64,000 bases of DNA from Dyadobacter psychrotolerans (lineage in GTDB: Bacteria; Bacteroidota; Bacteroidia; Cytophagales; Spirosomataceae), in contig NZ_SMFL01000001.1 of the NCBI RefSeq assembly GCF_004349265.1, forward strand, positions 248,001 to 312,000, given 5' to 3'. A model generated the notes under the pieces. That model was not told the DNA's origin, made no database searches, and was given only the letters and a program-made list of their open reading frames with translations. A program made the translations under genes and the position numbers. Below are positions 45,753-54,907 of this stretch, in pieces. Each line of letters begins with the position of its first letter. Within the stretch, counting starts at the first letter, position 1.

Positions 45753-47468
45753 ATGCGTGTTTCCAAATCAGTATGCCGGTGGAGTTTATTTTCAGCCTGT
45801 ATTTGCATATTCCTTCTTGTTTCTTCCCAAAAAACAATAGCTCAGACGGAAACAAAACCAATTTCCATCGAGGTTGATCTAAACAAAGAAAAAGGTGAAT
45901 TGAAGCCGATTTGGGCATGGTTTGGTTACGACGAGCCAAACTATACCTACATGAAGGACGGCAAAAAACTGCTGACAGAAATATCCCAACTTAGTAAAGT
46001 GCCTGTTTATGTGCGTGTGCATAGTTTGCTTGTCACCGGTGACGGCGTTGCCGCTCTGAAATGGGGATCAACCAATGCATATACTGAAGATGCAAATGGA
46101 AAACCGGTTTATAACTGGACCATCGTAGACAAGATTTTCGATACATTTATTGAGCGTGGTATGAAACCCATTGCGCAAATCGGGTTTATGCCGGAAGCTT
46201 TGTCATCCAAACCGCAACCTTACCGGCACTTCTGGAAACCTGGCGACAACTATAATGATATTTATACCGGCTGGGCTTACCCTCCAAAAGATTATGAAAA
46301 ATTTGGTGAGCTGGTCTACCAATGGGTAAAACATTCGGTTGAAAAATATGGCAAAAAAGAAGTCGAAAGCTGGTATTGGGAACTCTGGAACGAGCCTAAC
46401 ATTGGCTATTGGAAGGGTACCACAGAAGAATATATCAAGATGTATGATTATTCAGCCGATGCAGTAAAACGGGCATTACCAACAGCCAGAATCGGCGGAC
46501 CGGAAGTGACCGGACCAAACTGGGAAGACGCAGCAATTTTCCTGAAAACTTTTCTTGATCATGTAACAAAAGGGAAAAATTACAAAACCGGCAAAATTGG
46601 TTCTCCGCTTGATTTTATAACCTATCACGCCAAAGGTGCTCCTAAACTGGTCGATGGAATCGTTCGGATGGATATGGGCGCTCAGTTGCGGGATATCGAC
46701 AAGGGTTTTGAAATTGTGGCTTCTTATCCTACCCTGAAAAAGTTACCGATTATCATCGGTGAATCGGATCCCGAAGGCTGTGCTGCATGCTCCGAAGATT
46801 TAAGTCCGCAGAATGCCTATCGCAACGGAACCATGTACTCAAGTTATACAGCTGCATCCTTTGCGAGAAAGTTTGATCTTGCTGCTTCACGGGGCGTAAA
46901 TTTACTCGGAGCCGTTACCTGGGCGTTTGAATTCGAAGACCAGGCCTGGTTCCGCGGGTTCAGGGACCTCGCTACCAACGGGGTTGACAAACCGGTATTA
47001 AACGTTTTCAGGATGTTTGGTATGATGCAGGGGAACCGTGTGGACGTAAAACAAAATCTGGCATACGACTATCTGAAAGTACGCGATGGAAGCGTCCGTG
47101 GTGAACCGGATGTGAATGCACTTGCATCTAAAAGTGAAAAATCGGCAGCTGTGATGGTTTGGAATTACCATGATGATAACAAACCTGCAACGGATGCACC
47201 CGTCAAAGTGGATTTAAAAGGAATTACCGCTTCCAGAGTTTTCGTACAGCATTACCGGATTGACCAAAAGTTCAGCAATTCCTATGAAGTATGGAAGAAA
47301 ATGGGATCACCCAAAACACCTACAGAAGAGCAAATTTCTATCTTGGAAAAAGCCGGACAGTTACAGCTTCTGACATTTCCGGAATGGATAAATGTTAAAA
47401 ACGGAACCTTGGAAATGCAGTTCCCGCTTCCCCGTCAGGCTGTTTCATTTTTGAAAATTTCCTGGTAA
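45753..47468 (+). CDS. Secreted GH39-like glycoside hydrolase
   Basis: Probably a beta-xylosidase or related retaining glycosidase acting on plant or microbial oligosaccharides outside the cytoplasm. From the ATG at 45753 (571 residues) it has a signal peptide (MRVSKSVCRWSLFSACICIF and on to IAQ) and a TIM barrel with WELWNEPNIGYW, whose Glu near residue 214 would be the acid/base, and IIIGESDPEG, whose Glu near 337 would be the nucleophile. A beta-sandwich follows. The frame is open to 45705, but that ATG is within the terminator. Family assignment is by motifs only. Confidence 0.85.
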   Translation: MRVSKSVCRWSLFSACICIFLLVSSQKTIAQTETKPISIEVDLNKEKGELKPIWAWFGYDEPNYTYMKDGKKLLTEISQLSKVPVYVRVHSLLVTGDGVAALKWGSTNAYTEDANGKPVYNWTIVDKIFDTFIERGMKPIAQIGFMPEALSSKPQPYRHFWKPGDNYNDIYTGWAYPPKDYEKFGELVYQWVKHSVEKYGKKEVESWYWELWNEPNIGYWKGTTEEYIKMYDYSADAVKRALPTARIGGPEVTGPNWEDAAIFLKTFLDHVTKGKNYKTGKIGSPLDFITYHAKGAPKLVDGIVRMDMGAQLRDIDKGFEIVASYPTLKKLPIIIGESDPEGCAACSEDLSPQNAYRNGTMYSSYTAASFARKFDLAASRGVNLLGAVTWAFEFEDQAWFRGFRDLATNGVDKPVLNVFRMFGMMQGNRVDVKQNLAYDYLKVRDGSVRGEPDVNALASKSEKSAAVMVWNYHDDNKPATDAPVKVDLKGITASRVFVQHYRIDQKFSNSYEVWKKMGSPKTPTEEQISILEKAGQLQLLTFPEWINVKNGTLEMQFPLPRQAVSFLKISW

Positions 47469-47513
47469 AATTCCGTCAACCAGATGGCAAATAATTATTA
47501 ATTTCAGATTAAT

Positions 47514-47540
47514 TTAACTCTATCAATTTGGTAGAGTTAA
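47514..47540. promoter_or_regulatory. 27-bp near-perfect palindromic operator upstream of the TauE/SafE gene
   Basis: TTAACTCTA (47514-47522) and TAGAGTTAA (47532-47540) flank TCAATTTGG; 12 of 13 base pairs across the centre at 47527 are symmetric. The palindrome covers the -33 element of the promoter just downstream, an arrangement typical of a repressor site. The core resembles operators of Rrf2-type sulfur or iron-sulfur regulators, an inference. Confidence 0.7.
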
Positions 47541-47549
47541 TAGTTTTAG

Positions 47550-47557
47550 TAGTTTTG
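47550..47557 (+). promoter_or_regulatory. Promoter of the TauE/SafE gene
   Basis: TAGTTTTG matches the -7 element exactly, with TTTG (47527-47530) 19 bases upstream as the -33 element. Transcription should start near 47563, about 37 bases before the ATG at 47600, which supports that start. Confidence 0.65.
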
Positions 47558-47599
47558 CAACAGACTTCGTCCACGCCGAACTATTTAATACCAATTATA

Positions 47600-48490
47600 A
47601 TGTTACAAAAAGTCCTCGCTCTAAAACTTCCGACCAAACCTGTCTGGTATATTTTGCCTCTTGGTGCGCTTGTTTTACTTATTGGTATTTTGTTTTTAAA
47701 CAGCACATTCGTAATTGATCAGCCTGGATTTCAGTCCTTTCTGGAAAGTGATTTTGCTTTATATTTATTGATCGGACTGGCCGCTCAACTTGTGGATGGC
47801 GCGCTGGGAATGGCTTATGGTGTGACATGTACCTCTTTTTTGCTAAGCATGGGCGTTACGCCAGCAATTAGCAGCGCAAGTGTTCACGTGGCCGAAATGT
47901 TCACAACCGGGGCTTCGGCGATTTCTCATTTCCGTTTTAAAAACATCAATAAAAAATTATTCAAAAGTCTGCTGATACCGGGTGTACTTGGCGCTGTCAC
48001 AGGCGCTTACCTTCTTTCGGATGTTATTGATGGAAACGTGATCAAACCTTTCATGGCATTTTACATGCTTATACTGGGACTGATCATAATCAGAAAAGCG
48101 ATTCAGAAAAGTTTTGTAAAAAACAAAACCAAAAGAATTGGCCTCCTGGCTGCAACCGGTGGTTTTCTTGATTCAATTGGCGGCGGTGGCTGGGGACCTA
48201 TTGTTACTTCCACCTTGCTGGGACAAGGACGCGATCCGCGTTATACTATCGGTTCGGTAAACGCTGCTGAGTTTGGAATCACATTTGCAAGCGGTATCAC
48301 TTTCCTAATTTTTCATGGTGTGAACAGTTGGCAGGTCGTTCTTGGCCTGATCGTTGGCGGTGTTATCGCAGCTCCGGTTGGCGCTTTGGTGGTTGGAAAA
48401 ATTAAAAGAAAACCATTGATGCTTACTGTTGGTATACTGGTTATCCTTTTGAGCTCTCGTACTATTCTGCAAAGTCTCGGTTTAATTTGA
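47600..48490 (+). CDS. TauE/SafE-family sulfite or anion exporter
   Basis: A 296-residue inner-membrane protein with eight or nine hydrophobic helices in two related halves, as in sulfite, sulfoacetate or thiosulfate transporters of this family. Repeated motifs are GLAAQLVDGALGMAYGVTCTSFLLSMGVTPAISSASVHVAEMF and its second-half partner GGFLDSIGGGGWGPIVTSTLLGQG. From the ATG at 47600 the N-terminus is MLQKVLALKLP; a frame open to a TTG at 47528 starts within the operator and is unlikely. Substrate unknown; the strongly palindromic operator implies conditional expression. Confidence 0.9.
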   Translation: MLQKVLALKLPTKPVWYILPLGALVLLIGILFLNSTFVIDQPGFQSFLESDFALYLLIGLAAQLVDGALGMAYGVTCTSFLLSMGVTPAISSASVHVAEMFTTGASAISHFRFKNINKKLFKSLLIPGVLGAVTGAYLLSDVIDGNVIKPFMAFYMLILGLIIIRKAIQKSFVKNKTKRIGLLAATGGFLDSIGGGGWGPIVTSTLLGQGRDPRYTIGSVNAAEFGITFASGITFLIFHGVNSWQVVLGLIVGGVIAAPVGALVVGKIKRKPLMLTVGILVILLSSRTILQSLGLI

Positions 48491-48527
48491 TAGTTTTCTT
48501 TGCCTTCTTTGACCCAATCTAATTCAT

Positions 48528-48535
48528 TAGCTTTG
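48528..48535 (+). promoter_or_regulatory. Candidate promoter of nuoA
   Basis: TAGCTTTG matches the -7 element, with TTTG 16 bases upstream at 48508-48511, a slightly short spacing. It would give a very short leader before the ATG at 48556. Confidence 0.4.
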
Positions 48536-48555
48536 CACAAATTTTACTTTGCAAC

Positions 48556-49032
48556 ATGCTCACTGATTTCGGTTACATCCTACTCTTCATCATTGCCGGC
48601 ATTGCCTTTATTGGATTAATGCTAACCATTGCCGGGTTTCTTCGACCGAGCCGTCCAAATGAAGAAAAACTTTCTACTTACGAATCAGGTGAAGATCCAT
48701 CCGGGAATGCAAACATTCAGTTTAATGTTCGGTTTTACGTTGTAGCATTAATTTTTGTTTTATTTGAAATAGAACTTCTCTTTCTCTTTCCCTGGGCTGT
48801 AGTTTTTGGAAATGAAGACCTTATAGCCCAAACCAACGGCCAATGGGGATGGTTTGCACTGGCTGAAATGACTGTTTTTGTGGGCATACTTGTCCTGGGA
48901 CTCGCTTACGCCTGGGCAAAAGGATATCTGGAATGGGTTCGCCCCCAGCCACAGATCCCGGAAGTAAAATCCCCTGTTCCTGCCGGGTTGTATGACCAGG
49001 TGAATGAAAAATACAAGAGAAATAAAGGCTGA
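48556..49032 (+). CDS. nuoA: NADH-quinone oxidoreductase subunit A
   Basis: A small membrane subunit of complex I, close to the quinone entry. The 158 residues hold three helices; the signature is TYESGEDPSGNANIQFNVRFYVVALIFVLFEIELLFLFPWA, with the conserved Glu-Asp pairs in the loop and helix 2. The C-terminal extension of about 35 residues is hydrophilic and not conserved. It is separated from nuoB by an opposite-strand gene, so it forms a single-gene unit with its own promoter and terminator. Confidence 0.95.
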   Translation: MLTDFGYILLFIIAGIAFIGLMLTIAGFLRPSRPNEEKLSTYESGEDPSGNANIQFNVRFYVVALIFVLFEIELLFLFPWAVVFGNEDLIAQTNGQWGWFALAEMTVFVGILVLGLAYAWAKGYLEWVRPQPQIPEVKSPVPAGLYDQVNEKYKRNKG

Positions 49033-49047
49033 AATAACTCATAAAAA

Positions 49048-49069
49048 AGGCTTTTCTTTCGAAAAGCCT
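49048..49069. terminator. Terminator between nuoA and the opposite-strand OMP gene
   Basis: AGGCTTTTC (49048-49056) pairs with GAAAAGCCT (49061-49069) over a 4-base loop. On the minus strand a T run follows (from 49047 downward), so it is strongest for the outer-membrane protein gene ending at 49089, and it also lies 16 bases after nuoA. Confidence 0.8.
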
Positions 49070-49088
49070 CAGTTGTATTTTACTTTTA

Positions 49089-49847
49089 TCAGTGCATTCT
49101 GCCCCACATCCGGTGTGTACTTTTTGGAAAGAAAACCAGGCCAAGCTGTGCATAAAGCTGGTTCGGCTTGAACGACGCAAGATCGGTTACCTTCACATCG
49201 TCGCCGCGCCATCTCCCCATTCTGAAAACAGGTAAATGATAACTTCCTTTCGCACTGATATACACTTTGTCATAAACCTTGGGAAAAAGATTCATCTTAT
49301 AATCCACACCAACTCCGGCATGCAGATTAAAACTGCCATTGTGCAGCTTTACAGATCTGTAATCGTTTGGATTTTGTACTACCTGATTCAAACTTGCAGA
49401 CTGGTTGTTTTTTACTTTTAACTGATATAACATCAGGTCCCATCCAATTGGGATCAGCACATTCCAATGTGTGGAATTCACAAATTTTGGACTTGCATCC
49501 ACACCAATTCCGATCCCCCTGAACATTCCCTTTCTTACATTATCGTCATCGCCGTGTTTTGTGCTGTTCATCAGGATCAAACGGTTTTCAAAATAAAACT
49601 TTTCCGTTTCTATTCTTTTGGCAAGAACAATAGATGCCATAACCGGCTCAAACGGCTTGATATTCAAAGCCTTCATTTGTTCCCGAATAGATTTAAAACT
49701 GCTGTTTGACAACACACCAAGTTCTGCATAAATTGCCATTCCGGAACTGAATTTCTTAACTGATGAAGTAGTGTCCATGTCGGACTGCGCATTGACTCTG
49801 GAAAAAACAGTAATAAAAAGTAAGCCTAATAGTAAGTTGTTTTTCAT
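49089..49847 (-). CDS. Hypothetical outer-membrane protein, 252 aa
   Basis: A 252-residue exported protein with a signal peptide (MKNNLLLGLLFITVFSRVNAQ) and many amphipathic beta strands (for example FYFENRLILMNS, GIGIGVDASPKF, NLHAGVGVDYKMN, YAQLGLVFF). It is probably a beta barrel, although the end GRMH lacks the usual aromatic residue, so it may have lost or extended its last strand. No family recognised. It lies on the minus strand between nuoA and nuoB, splitting the complex I genes. Confidence 0.75.
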   Translation of the reverse strand: MKNNLLLGLLFITVFSRVNAQSDMDTTSSVKKFSSGMAIYAELGVLSNSSFKSIREQMKALNIKPFEPVMASIVLAKRIETEKFYFENRLILMNSTKHGDDDNVRKGMFRGIGIGVDASPKFVNSTHWNVLIPIGWDLMLYQLKVKNNQSASLNQVVQNPNDYRSVKLHNGSFNLHAGVGVDYKMNLFPKVYDKVYISAKGSYHLPVFRMGRWRGDDVKVTDLASFKPNQLYAQLGLVFFPKSTHRMWGRMH

Positions 49848-49912
49848 AACGTAATGTGTTGAAGTATTTGTAATCTGTTAAAATTGCGAGCCCGTTTCTG
49901 GCCATTTATAAT

Positions 49913-49920
49913 TACTTTTG
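49913..49920 (+). promoter_or_regulatory. Candidate promoter of nuoBC
   Basis: TACTTTTG matches the -7 element 67 bases before the nuoB ATG. A TTCTG at 49896-49900 lies near the -33 position but is a weak match. Confidence 0.4.
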
Positions 49921-49987
49921 CTTAGAAACAGATTAGCCTTAATGAGCAATTATTATACCAGCGCTAATCACCGAAAGTAACAAACAG

Positions 49988-50515
49988 ATGAGTGAAAGAA
50001 TTAAAACCGGTGACGGTGGCATTATATTAACCAATGCAGAAGACCTGATGAACTGGGCAAGGCTATCTTCTTTGTGGCCAATGGGTTTCGGACTGGCTTG
50101 CTGTGCGATTGAAATGATGGCTTCCTATGCTTCTCATTATGATCTGGAACGTTTCGGAATATTTCCCCGCCCTTCTCCAAGGCATTCTGATGTAATGATC
50201 GTCGCGGGAACGGTTACCTTTAAAATGGCCGACCGTATACGGAGACTTTACGAACAAATGCCCGAACCGCGTTACGTAATCTCAATGGGGAGCTGCTCCA
50301 ATTGCGGAGGGCCTTACTGGGAACACGGATATCATGTGGTTAAAGGTGTGGACCGGATCATCCCTGTGGATGTGTATGTACCTGGCTGTCCGCCAAGACC
50401 CGAAGCACTGATCGGCGGCTTTATGAAGCTGCAGGAAAAGATCAGGGGCGAACATCCGCTTGCACCGGAATTATTTTTAGAAATGGAATCAAACCTGGCA
50501 GCTGAACCCAGCTGA
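49988..50515 (+). CDS. nuoB: NADH-quinone oxidoreductase subunit B
   Basis: The complex I subunit that holds the terminal iron-sulfur cluster N2 and passes electrons to quinone. The 175 residues have the four cluster cysteines: adjacent pair in [10 protein letters not shown], the Cys residues of [13 protein letters not shown] and VPGCPPRPE. Length is normal for the family. It begins the plus-strand pair nuoB-nuoC. Confidence 0.97.
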   Translation: MSERIKTGDGGIILTNAEDLMNWARLSSLWPMGFGLACCAIEMMASYASHYDLERFGIFPRPSPRHSDVMIVAGTVTFKMADRIRRLYEQMPEPRYVISMGSCSNCGGPYWEHGYHVVKGVDRIIPVDVYVPGCPPRPEALIGGFMKLQEKIRGEHPLAPELFLEMESNLAAEPS

Positions 50516-50554
50516 ACGGTGATCCGTTTTAACTCACAATTCTTCATTTAACAA

Positions 50555-51073
50555 ATGAACTTTCAGGAAATTACAGGAATAGTTGCTGCACAGTTTGGTC
50601 ATCACGACATCAATACGGACATAAAAGGACCTCAGCCAATTTTGATCATTCCGGTTGAACAAATAGCACTTGTATGCCGGTTTTTACACGAAGATGACCG
50701 CATGTATTTCGATTATCTTGCCTGTATTACAGCGATTGACAACGGTGCCGGACTGGCAACCATGGAGATAATCTATAACCTGACTTCTATTCCCTACGGC
50801 CATGATTTAATGATCAAAGCCATTTTTCCAAGAAATCTTCCGGAAGAAACTTTACCTGTTGTACCAACCGTCAGTCATATCTGGCGCACTGCTGACTGGC
50901 ATGAACGTGAAGCATTTGACCTGGTTGGTATTCACTTCGAAGGACATCCGGACATGAGAAGAATACTGTTACCCGAGGACTGGGAAGGCCATCCTTTAAG
51001 AAAAGATTATAAGGTTCAGGATCGCTATCATGGAATATATGTCCGGTATGAAGACGGCCCCAGACTTGATTAA
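50555..51073 (+). CDS. nuoC: NADH-quinone oxidoreductase subunit C
   Basis: A peripheral-arm subunit of complex I (30 kDa subunit type). The 172 residues contain the hallmark IWRTADWHEREAFDLVGIHFEGHPDMRRILLPEDWEGHPLRKDYKV. It is separate, not fused to NuoD, and ends with a short acidic tail. It lies 39 bases after nuoB. The next gene is unrelated, so nuoD and the rest of complex I must be elsewhere. Confidence 0.96.
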   Translation: MNFQEITGIVAAQFGHHDINTDIKGPQPILIIPVEQIALVCRFLHEDDRMYFDYLACITAIDNGAGLATMEIIYNLTSIPYGHDLMIKAIFPRNLPEETLPVVPTVSHIWRTADWHEREAFDLVGIHFEGHPDMRRILLPEDWEGHPLRKDYKVQDRYHGIYVRYEDGPRLD

Positions 51074-51277
51074 GCTCACCCGGAATACAACATTTAATGT
51101 TTTTTCTTAGCAGCGCATTACAAGTATATTTTAATTCGTTTTAAAGAAATGCAGAAAAAAAATCTGTATAAACACGATAATGCTAATATCCTCCCGGGTT
51201 CCAAAATAAACAGAACAAATTTGGTTGCTTAGGAAAGGCTCGCTATTTTCCGTTATCAATTCCTAACAATTACTCGA

Positions 51278-52957
51278 ATGCGCTTCATACTTTTTACCCT
51301 GATCCTGGCGGGAATATCAACATCTGCCTTTGCGGCTACCGACTCACTAATCATACAGGGAAGAATACTTAATCTAAATGGAAGGCTGTACAGACAGGCT
51401 CCTGCCATTACGTTTTCAAGAAATAACATTTTACAGCCCCAATCGGAATTAAGCAAACAGGCACCGCTGGCAGCTGATGGCAGTTTCAGGGTTTCGCTAC
51501 CCATGCTTTTTACAAAAGAAGAAATATACTTGGATTACAGCGGCAAAGCTTTCACTACATTTCTAGGATCTCCCGGTACTGTTGAAATAACTTTCGACGG
51601 CGATTCACTGGCCAAAGGAAAACGACTGTTTTATTTTGCAGGGGAAAATGCCGGGGCCAATAATCAATATCATATCTATTTAGCTGAAGAAAACAAACGA
51701 CTTGCAGCAAACCCAGCCTTGGGATCAAGATTCTATGACACATTCTGGGAAAAATCGGCTAATGAGGTGCAGGGAGCAGCTGCAAAAAGAGCGGAATTAA
51801 AAGTTTCTGCGCTGTCAAAAGTAGGATCGGCCGGCGTTGTTGATCCTGCATTGAGACAATGGATACAATCTGTGGCAAATGATGAAATGTTACAGAATCT
51901 TTATGAATATGCCCTTAGCAACGGTTATGCGTTAGGAACAGACCTGCTGGATAGCCTTAAACGACTTTCAGTTTCTCCCCTCACCGCACAGAGAGTGACC
52001 TTGGCCAGCCGGTTCGGGACTTTCGGGGACAGAATGGTAGAAGAGAAACGATATGCAAATCCCGGACGGTCTTCTTCACTGCCCGTTCGCAGAATGGCTA
52101 CGCTTATTCGTAATAATGCCACAGAACTTACCAGTGAAGAAAAAACAAGACTGGACGAAATTGCTATAAAGGGCGTCGCAGAAAAAAGTGAACTGGACTT
52201 TTTAAACAAGCTTTTCGCCAAAAATGAAACAGTTTTGAATCTACTGTTTGGCTACGAAAGAGAGAGCAGATCTTATGGGGAACTGTACGATAGCACTGCA
52301 AGAGAATTTCTCAAAGCCCGATTTTTACCCAAGAATTTCTACAAATACACTTATCGTCAGCAGATTGTATTAAGTAAGCACATTCAATCGACTTTAACGA
52401 TTCCACAGTTTGCACAATCACTGGATGAAATTGTCAGGATTGAAGTAAAAGACAGTGCTGATATCAAAAAGATGATCGACTTCCGATCCATCAGTTCGGA
52501 GCCTGTGGAAACCTTACCGGGCTACTTTATGAGCGCTTCCAATGAGCGTGGTACAGCGTGGGCAAACCGTATTTTAGATAAGTATAAAGGCAAAACCATT
52601 TATCTGGTCAAGTGGAATTTTGAAGATGCCAGAAGCCGCGAGGAAATGGAATTTATGACCGCTTTACAGGCACAGCTCCCAAGGGATATCGTCTTTATTT
52701 ATTTCCACCTTCCCGCAGACGATGCTTTCGTTTCAGGAGATTTGGTAAAACAATATATTGTCCGCCACCGTTTAAAAGGGACACATCTGTTTCTTAACAG
52801 CGGACAGACTATGGACCTGCTCTTTAAATTGAACCCTATTGAGCCTGGAACATTTGCCGTGATCAAACCAAATGGTAAATTTTTCTCAAAAAATGCGCCC
52901 GGTCCAAGAGCTATGGAAAAAACAGTTCAGGTAATTATGGAGGCTGGCTCGAAATAA
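51278..52957 (+). CDS. Secreted TlpA-like protein with a degenerate, cysteine-free thioredoxin domain
   Basis: A 559-residue exported protein: signal peptide (about 1-20), a beta-rich domain (about 22-120) like the DUF4369-type domain of TlpA/AhpC relatives, a long helical middle (about 130-400) and a C-terminal thioredoxin fold (about 430-555). In that fold the usual FWxxWCxxC position reads VKWNFEDARSREEMEF, so both redox cysteines are replaced by Asp and Arg; I see no cysteine anywhere in the protein. It cannot act as a disulfide oxidoreductase and is more likely a binding or scaffold protein. It is 204 bases after nuoC and probably a separate unit. Confidence 0.8.
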   Translation: MRFILFTLILAGISTSAFAATDSLIIQGRILNLNGRLYRQAPAITFSRNNILQPQSELSKQAPLAADGSFRVSLPMLFTKEEIYLDYSGKAFTTFLGSPGTVEITFDGDSLAKGKRLFYFAGENAGANNQYHIYLAEENKRLAANPALGSRFYDTFWEKSANEVQGAAAKRAELKVSALSKVGSAGVVDPALRQWIQSVANDEMLQNLYEYALSNGYALGTDLLDSLKRLSVSPLTAQRVTLASRFGTFGDRMVEEKRYANPGRSSSLPVRRMATLIRNNATELTSEEKTRLDEIAIKGVAEKSELDFLNKLFAKNETVLNLLFGYERESRSYGELYDSTAREFLKARFLPKNFYKYTYRQQIVLSKHIQSTLTIPQFAQSLDEIVRIEVKDSADIKKMIDFRSISSEPVETLPGYFMSASNERGTAWANRILDKYKGKTIYLVKWNFEDARSREEMEFMTALQAQLPRDIVFIYFHLPADDAFVSGDLVKQYIVRHRLKGTHLFLNSGQTMDLLFKLNPIEPGTFAVIKPNGKFFSKNAPGPRAMEKTVQVIMEAGSK

Positions 52958-53057
52958 TATTAATTTTAATTTAGATTTTAGTAACTTAACTACCAACCCC
53001 GGTTATATCTATCATACGTACATAACTTAAAGTCTGCGGTTTTGCCTTATTCGTGTC

Positions 53058-54902
53058 ATGTATAGATATTTGTTCTTCCTTTTATTTTTAACCACGATCG
53101 CGTCGGCTCAGAAACCCGACAGCCTGAAAACGGTTACTTATTCGAGGGACAGCACGAGGTATACGAATCTTAAACTTCGTATGTCAAAAACGAAATTCTC
53201 CAAAGCGGTGTACCGGCTTTTGTTCAGAGATGTTTATAATCAGGGTAAAGTAACCGAGGTTAAACAGATCGAAACCAATCCCTTCACGCCTTATGAAGGG
53301 ATGGTAATAAGAAAAATTATCATCAGGCAACTAAATATGCTGGGTCAGTCTGTTTACGATACAACCCGGAAGGGTAATCGTTTGGAAAGGTTCTTCAGTG
53401 CAAACCTGCATACAAATACACGTGAAGGTATCATTCGAAAATCATTTTTGCGTTTTTCAGAAGGCGACGACATCAAAGCACAGGTTTTAAAAGATACCGA
53501 ACGTTTGTTACGATCAAACAGACTAATAACGGACGCGCGTATTATCGTGATTCCCCGTGAGGACGTGACCTGGATGGCAGACGTTGTTGTATTGATACAG
53601 GATGCCTGGTCGCTAAACTTTTCCGGTGGATTTAGTTCTTTTAACAAGTTTAACATCGGGTTAAATAATATCAATACAAGAGGAACAACACATTCGCAGC
53701 TAACTGCTATACGCTGGAATGCGCAGGATACGGTCAGGAAATTTCAGTTCCGAACCGTTTACACGGTTCCCTATATTGCCAAAACTTTTATCACCGGACA
53801 GGCCAGTTTTATTCTGGAAAGGGATATAAGAGAACAATCAATCCGATTTTTCCGGCCATTCCTGACGAGTGAAACCAAATACGCAGGTGCATTTGAAGCA
53901 GGGCATACCTGGCTTCAGCAATATAAACGGTCGGTCAACAACACCGAAGTGCAGGTTTTGTTCCCGATTGAATATAATCACTATGACATCTGGCTTGGAA
54001 GGTCTTTTAAATTCCCTTTTGTAAATAGCTTTTTAAGTAAAAATGCGAGGCTGGTAACTGCCATCAGACATAATAAATTTGTCTATGACAAAAGACCGGA
54101 AGTAGGTCCGAATCTCAATAAGATTTACTGGAATCGTAGTGCGACGTTGGTAAGCATCGGTTATTCAAATAGAAACTACAAAAGAGACGTACTTATCTAT
54201 GGCTTTGGTAGAACAGAAGACGTTCCGGTAGGAACTCTGTTTGCTATGACTGTCGGGCAGGAGAATACCCAATATGGCGGCAGGGGCTATGCAGGAGTAC
54301 AGTATGCTGCGGGGAAATACATGCCACACAACCTGGGTTATATGTACGGGCTCGTAAATGTTGGTTCTTATGTTCAAAATGGCATGGCACAGCAGGGAGT
54401 TGTCGGAGGTCAAATGGACTATATAAGTAATCTGATTCCGTTTCGTTACAGTTTTTTCCGGCAGTTTGTCACGGCACGTTTTACGCAGGGAATTCGCAGA
54501 GATTCACTTGATTATCTGAACATCAGCAAAGAACAGGGAATACGCGGAATTTACAATGATCAGCTGATCGGAACAAAACGGCTAACCTTATCAACAGAAA
54601 CAGTATTCTTTTCAGACAAAAGTATCCTGGGATTCCGTATTGCCTATTTTGTTTTTGCTGATTTTGGGGTAGTAAACGGACCTAAGAAAAGACTGCGGGA
54701 AAGTCCGCTTTACCAAGGTTATGGGTTGGGAATGAGACTGCGGAATGAAAATCTTACTTTCAACACATTACAGCTGCGCATTAGTTATTACCCAAATGTA
54801 CCGGCTCTCTCTTCTCCTTTCCGGTATGGGATTGATGGTAATGTGCCACTTAGGCTTAAGGATTTTGATATTTCAGCGCCTTCAATTCTGCCGCTGCAAT
54901 AG
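53058..54902 (+). CDS. BamA/TamA-like outer-membrane protein
   Basis: A 614-residue exported protein with a signal peptide (ending SAQ) and an N-terminal periplasmic part with at least one POTRA-like domain (about 75-180, SEGDDIKAQVLKDTERLLRSNRLITDARIIVIP), followed by a barrel of amphipathic strands from about residue 190 to the end. The strand-rich C-terminus with GMRLRNENLTFNTLQLRISYYPN resembles the surface-antigen end of the Omp85 superfamily. It may insert or export proteins or lipids. It is too short for BamA proper (five POTRA domains) and has no obvious partner nearby. Confidence 0.8.
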   Translation: MYRYLFFLLFLTTIASAQKPDSLKTVTYSRDSTRYTNLKLRMSKTKFSKAVYRLLFRDVYNQGKVTEVKQIETNPFTPYEGMVIRKIIIRQLNMLGQSVYDTTRKGNRLERFFSANLHTNTREGIIRKSFLRFSEGDDIKAQVLKDTERLLRSNRLITDARIIVIPREDVTWMADVVVLIQDAWSLNFSGGFSSFNKFNIGLNNINTRGTTHSQLTAIRWNAQDTVRKFQFRTVYTVPYIAKTFITGQASFILERDIREQSIRFFRPFLTSETKYAGAFEAGHTWLQQYKRSVNNTEVQVLFPIEYNHYDIWLGRSFKFPFVNSFLSKNARLVTAIRHNKFVYDKRPEVGPNLNKIYWNRSATLVSIGYSNRNYKRDVLIYGFGRTEDVPVGTLFAMTVGQENTQYGGRGYAGVQYAAGKYMPHNLGYMYGLVNVGSYVQNGMAQQGVVGGQMDYISNLIPFRYSFFRQFVTARFTQGIRRDSLDYLNISKEQGIRGIYNDQLIGTKRLTLSTETVFFSDKSILGFRIAYFVFADFGVVNGPKKRLRESPLYQGYGLGMRLRNENLTFNTLQLRISYYPNVPALSSPFRYGIDGNVPLRLKDFDISAPSILPLQ

Positions 54903-54907
54903 TTACT

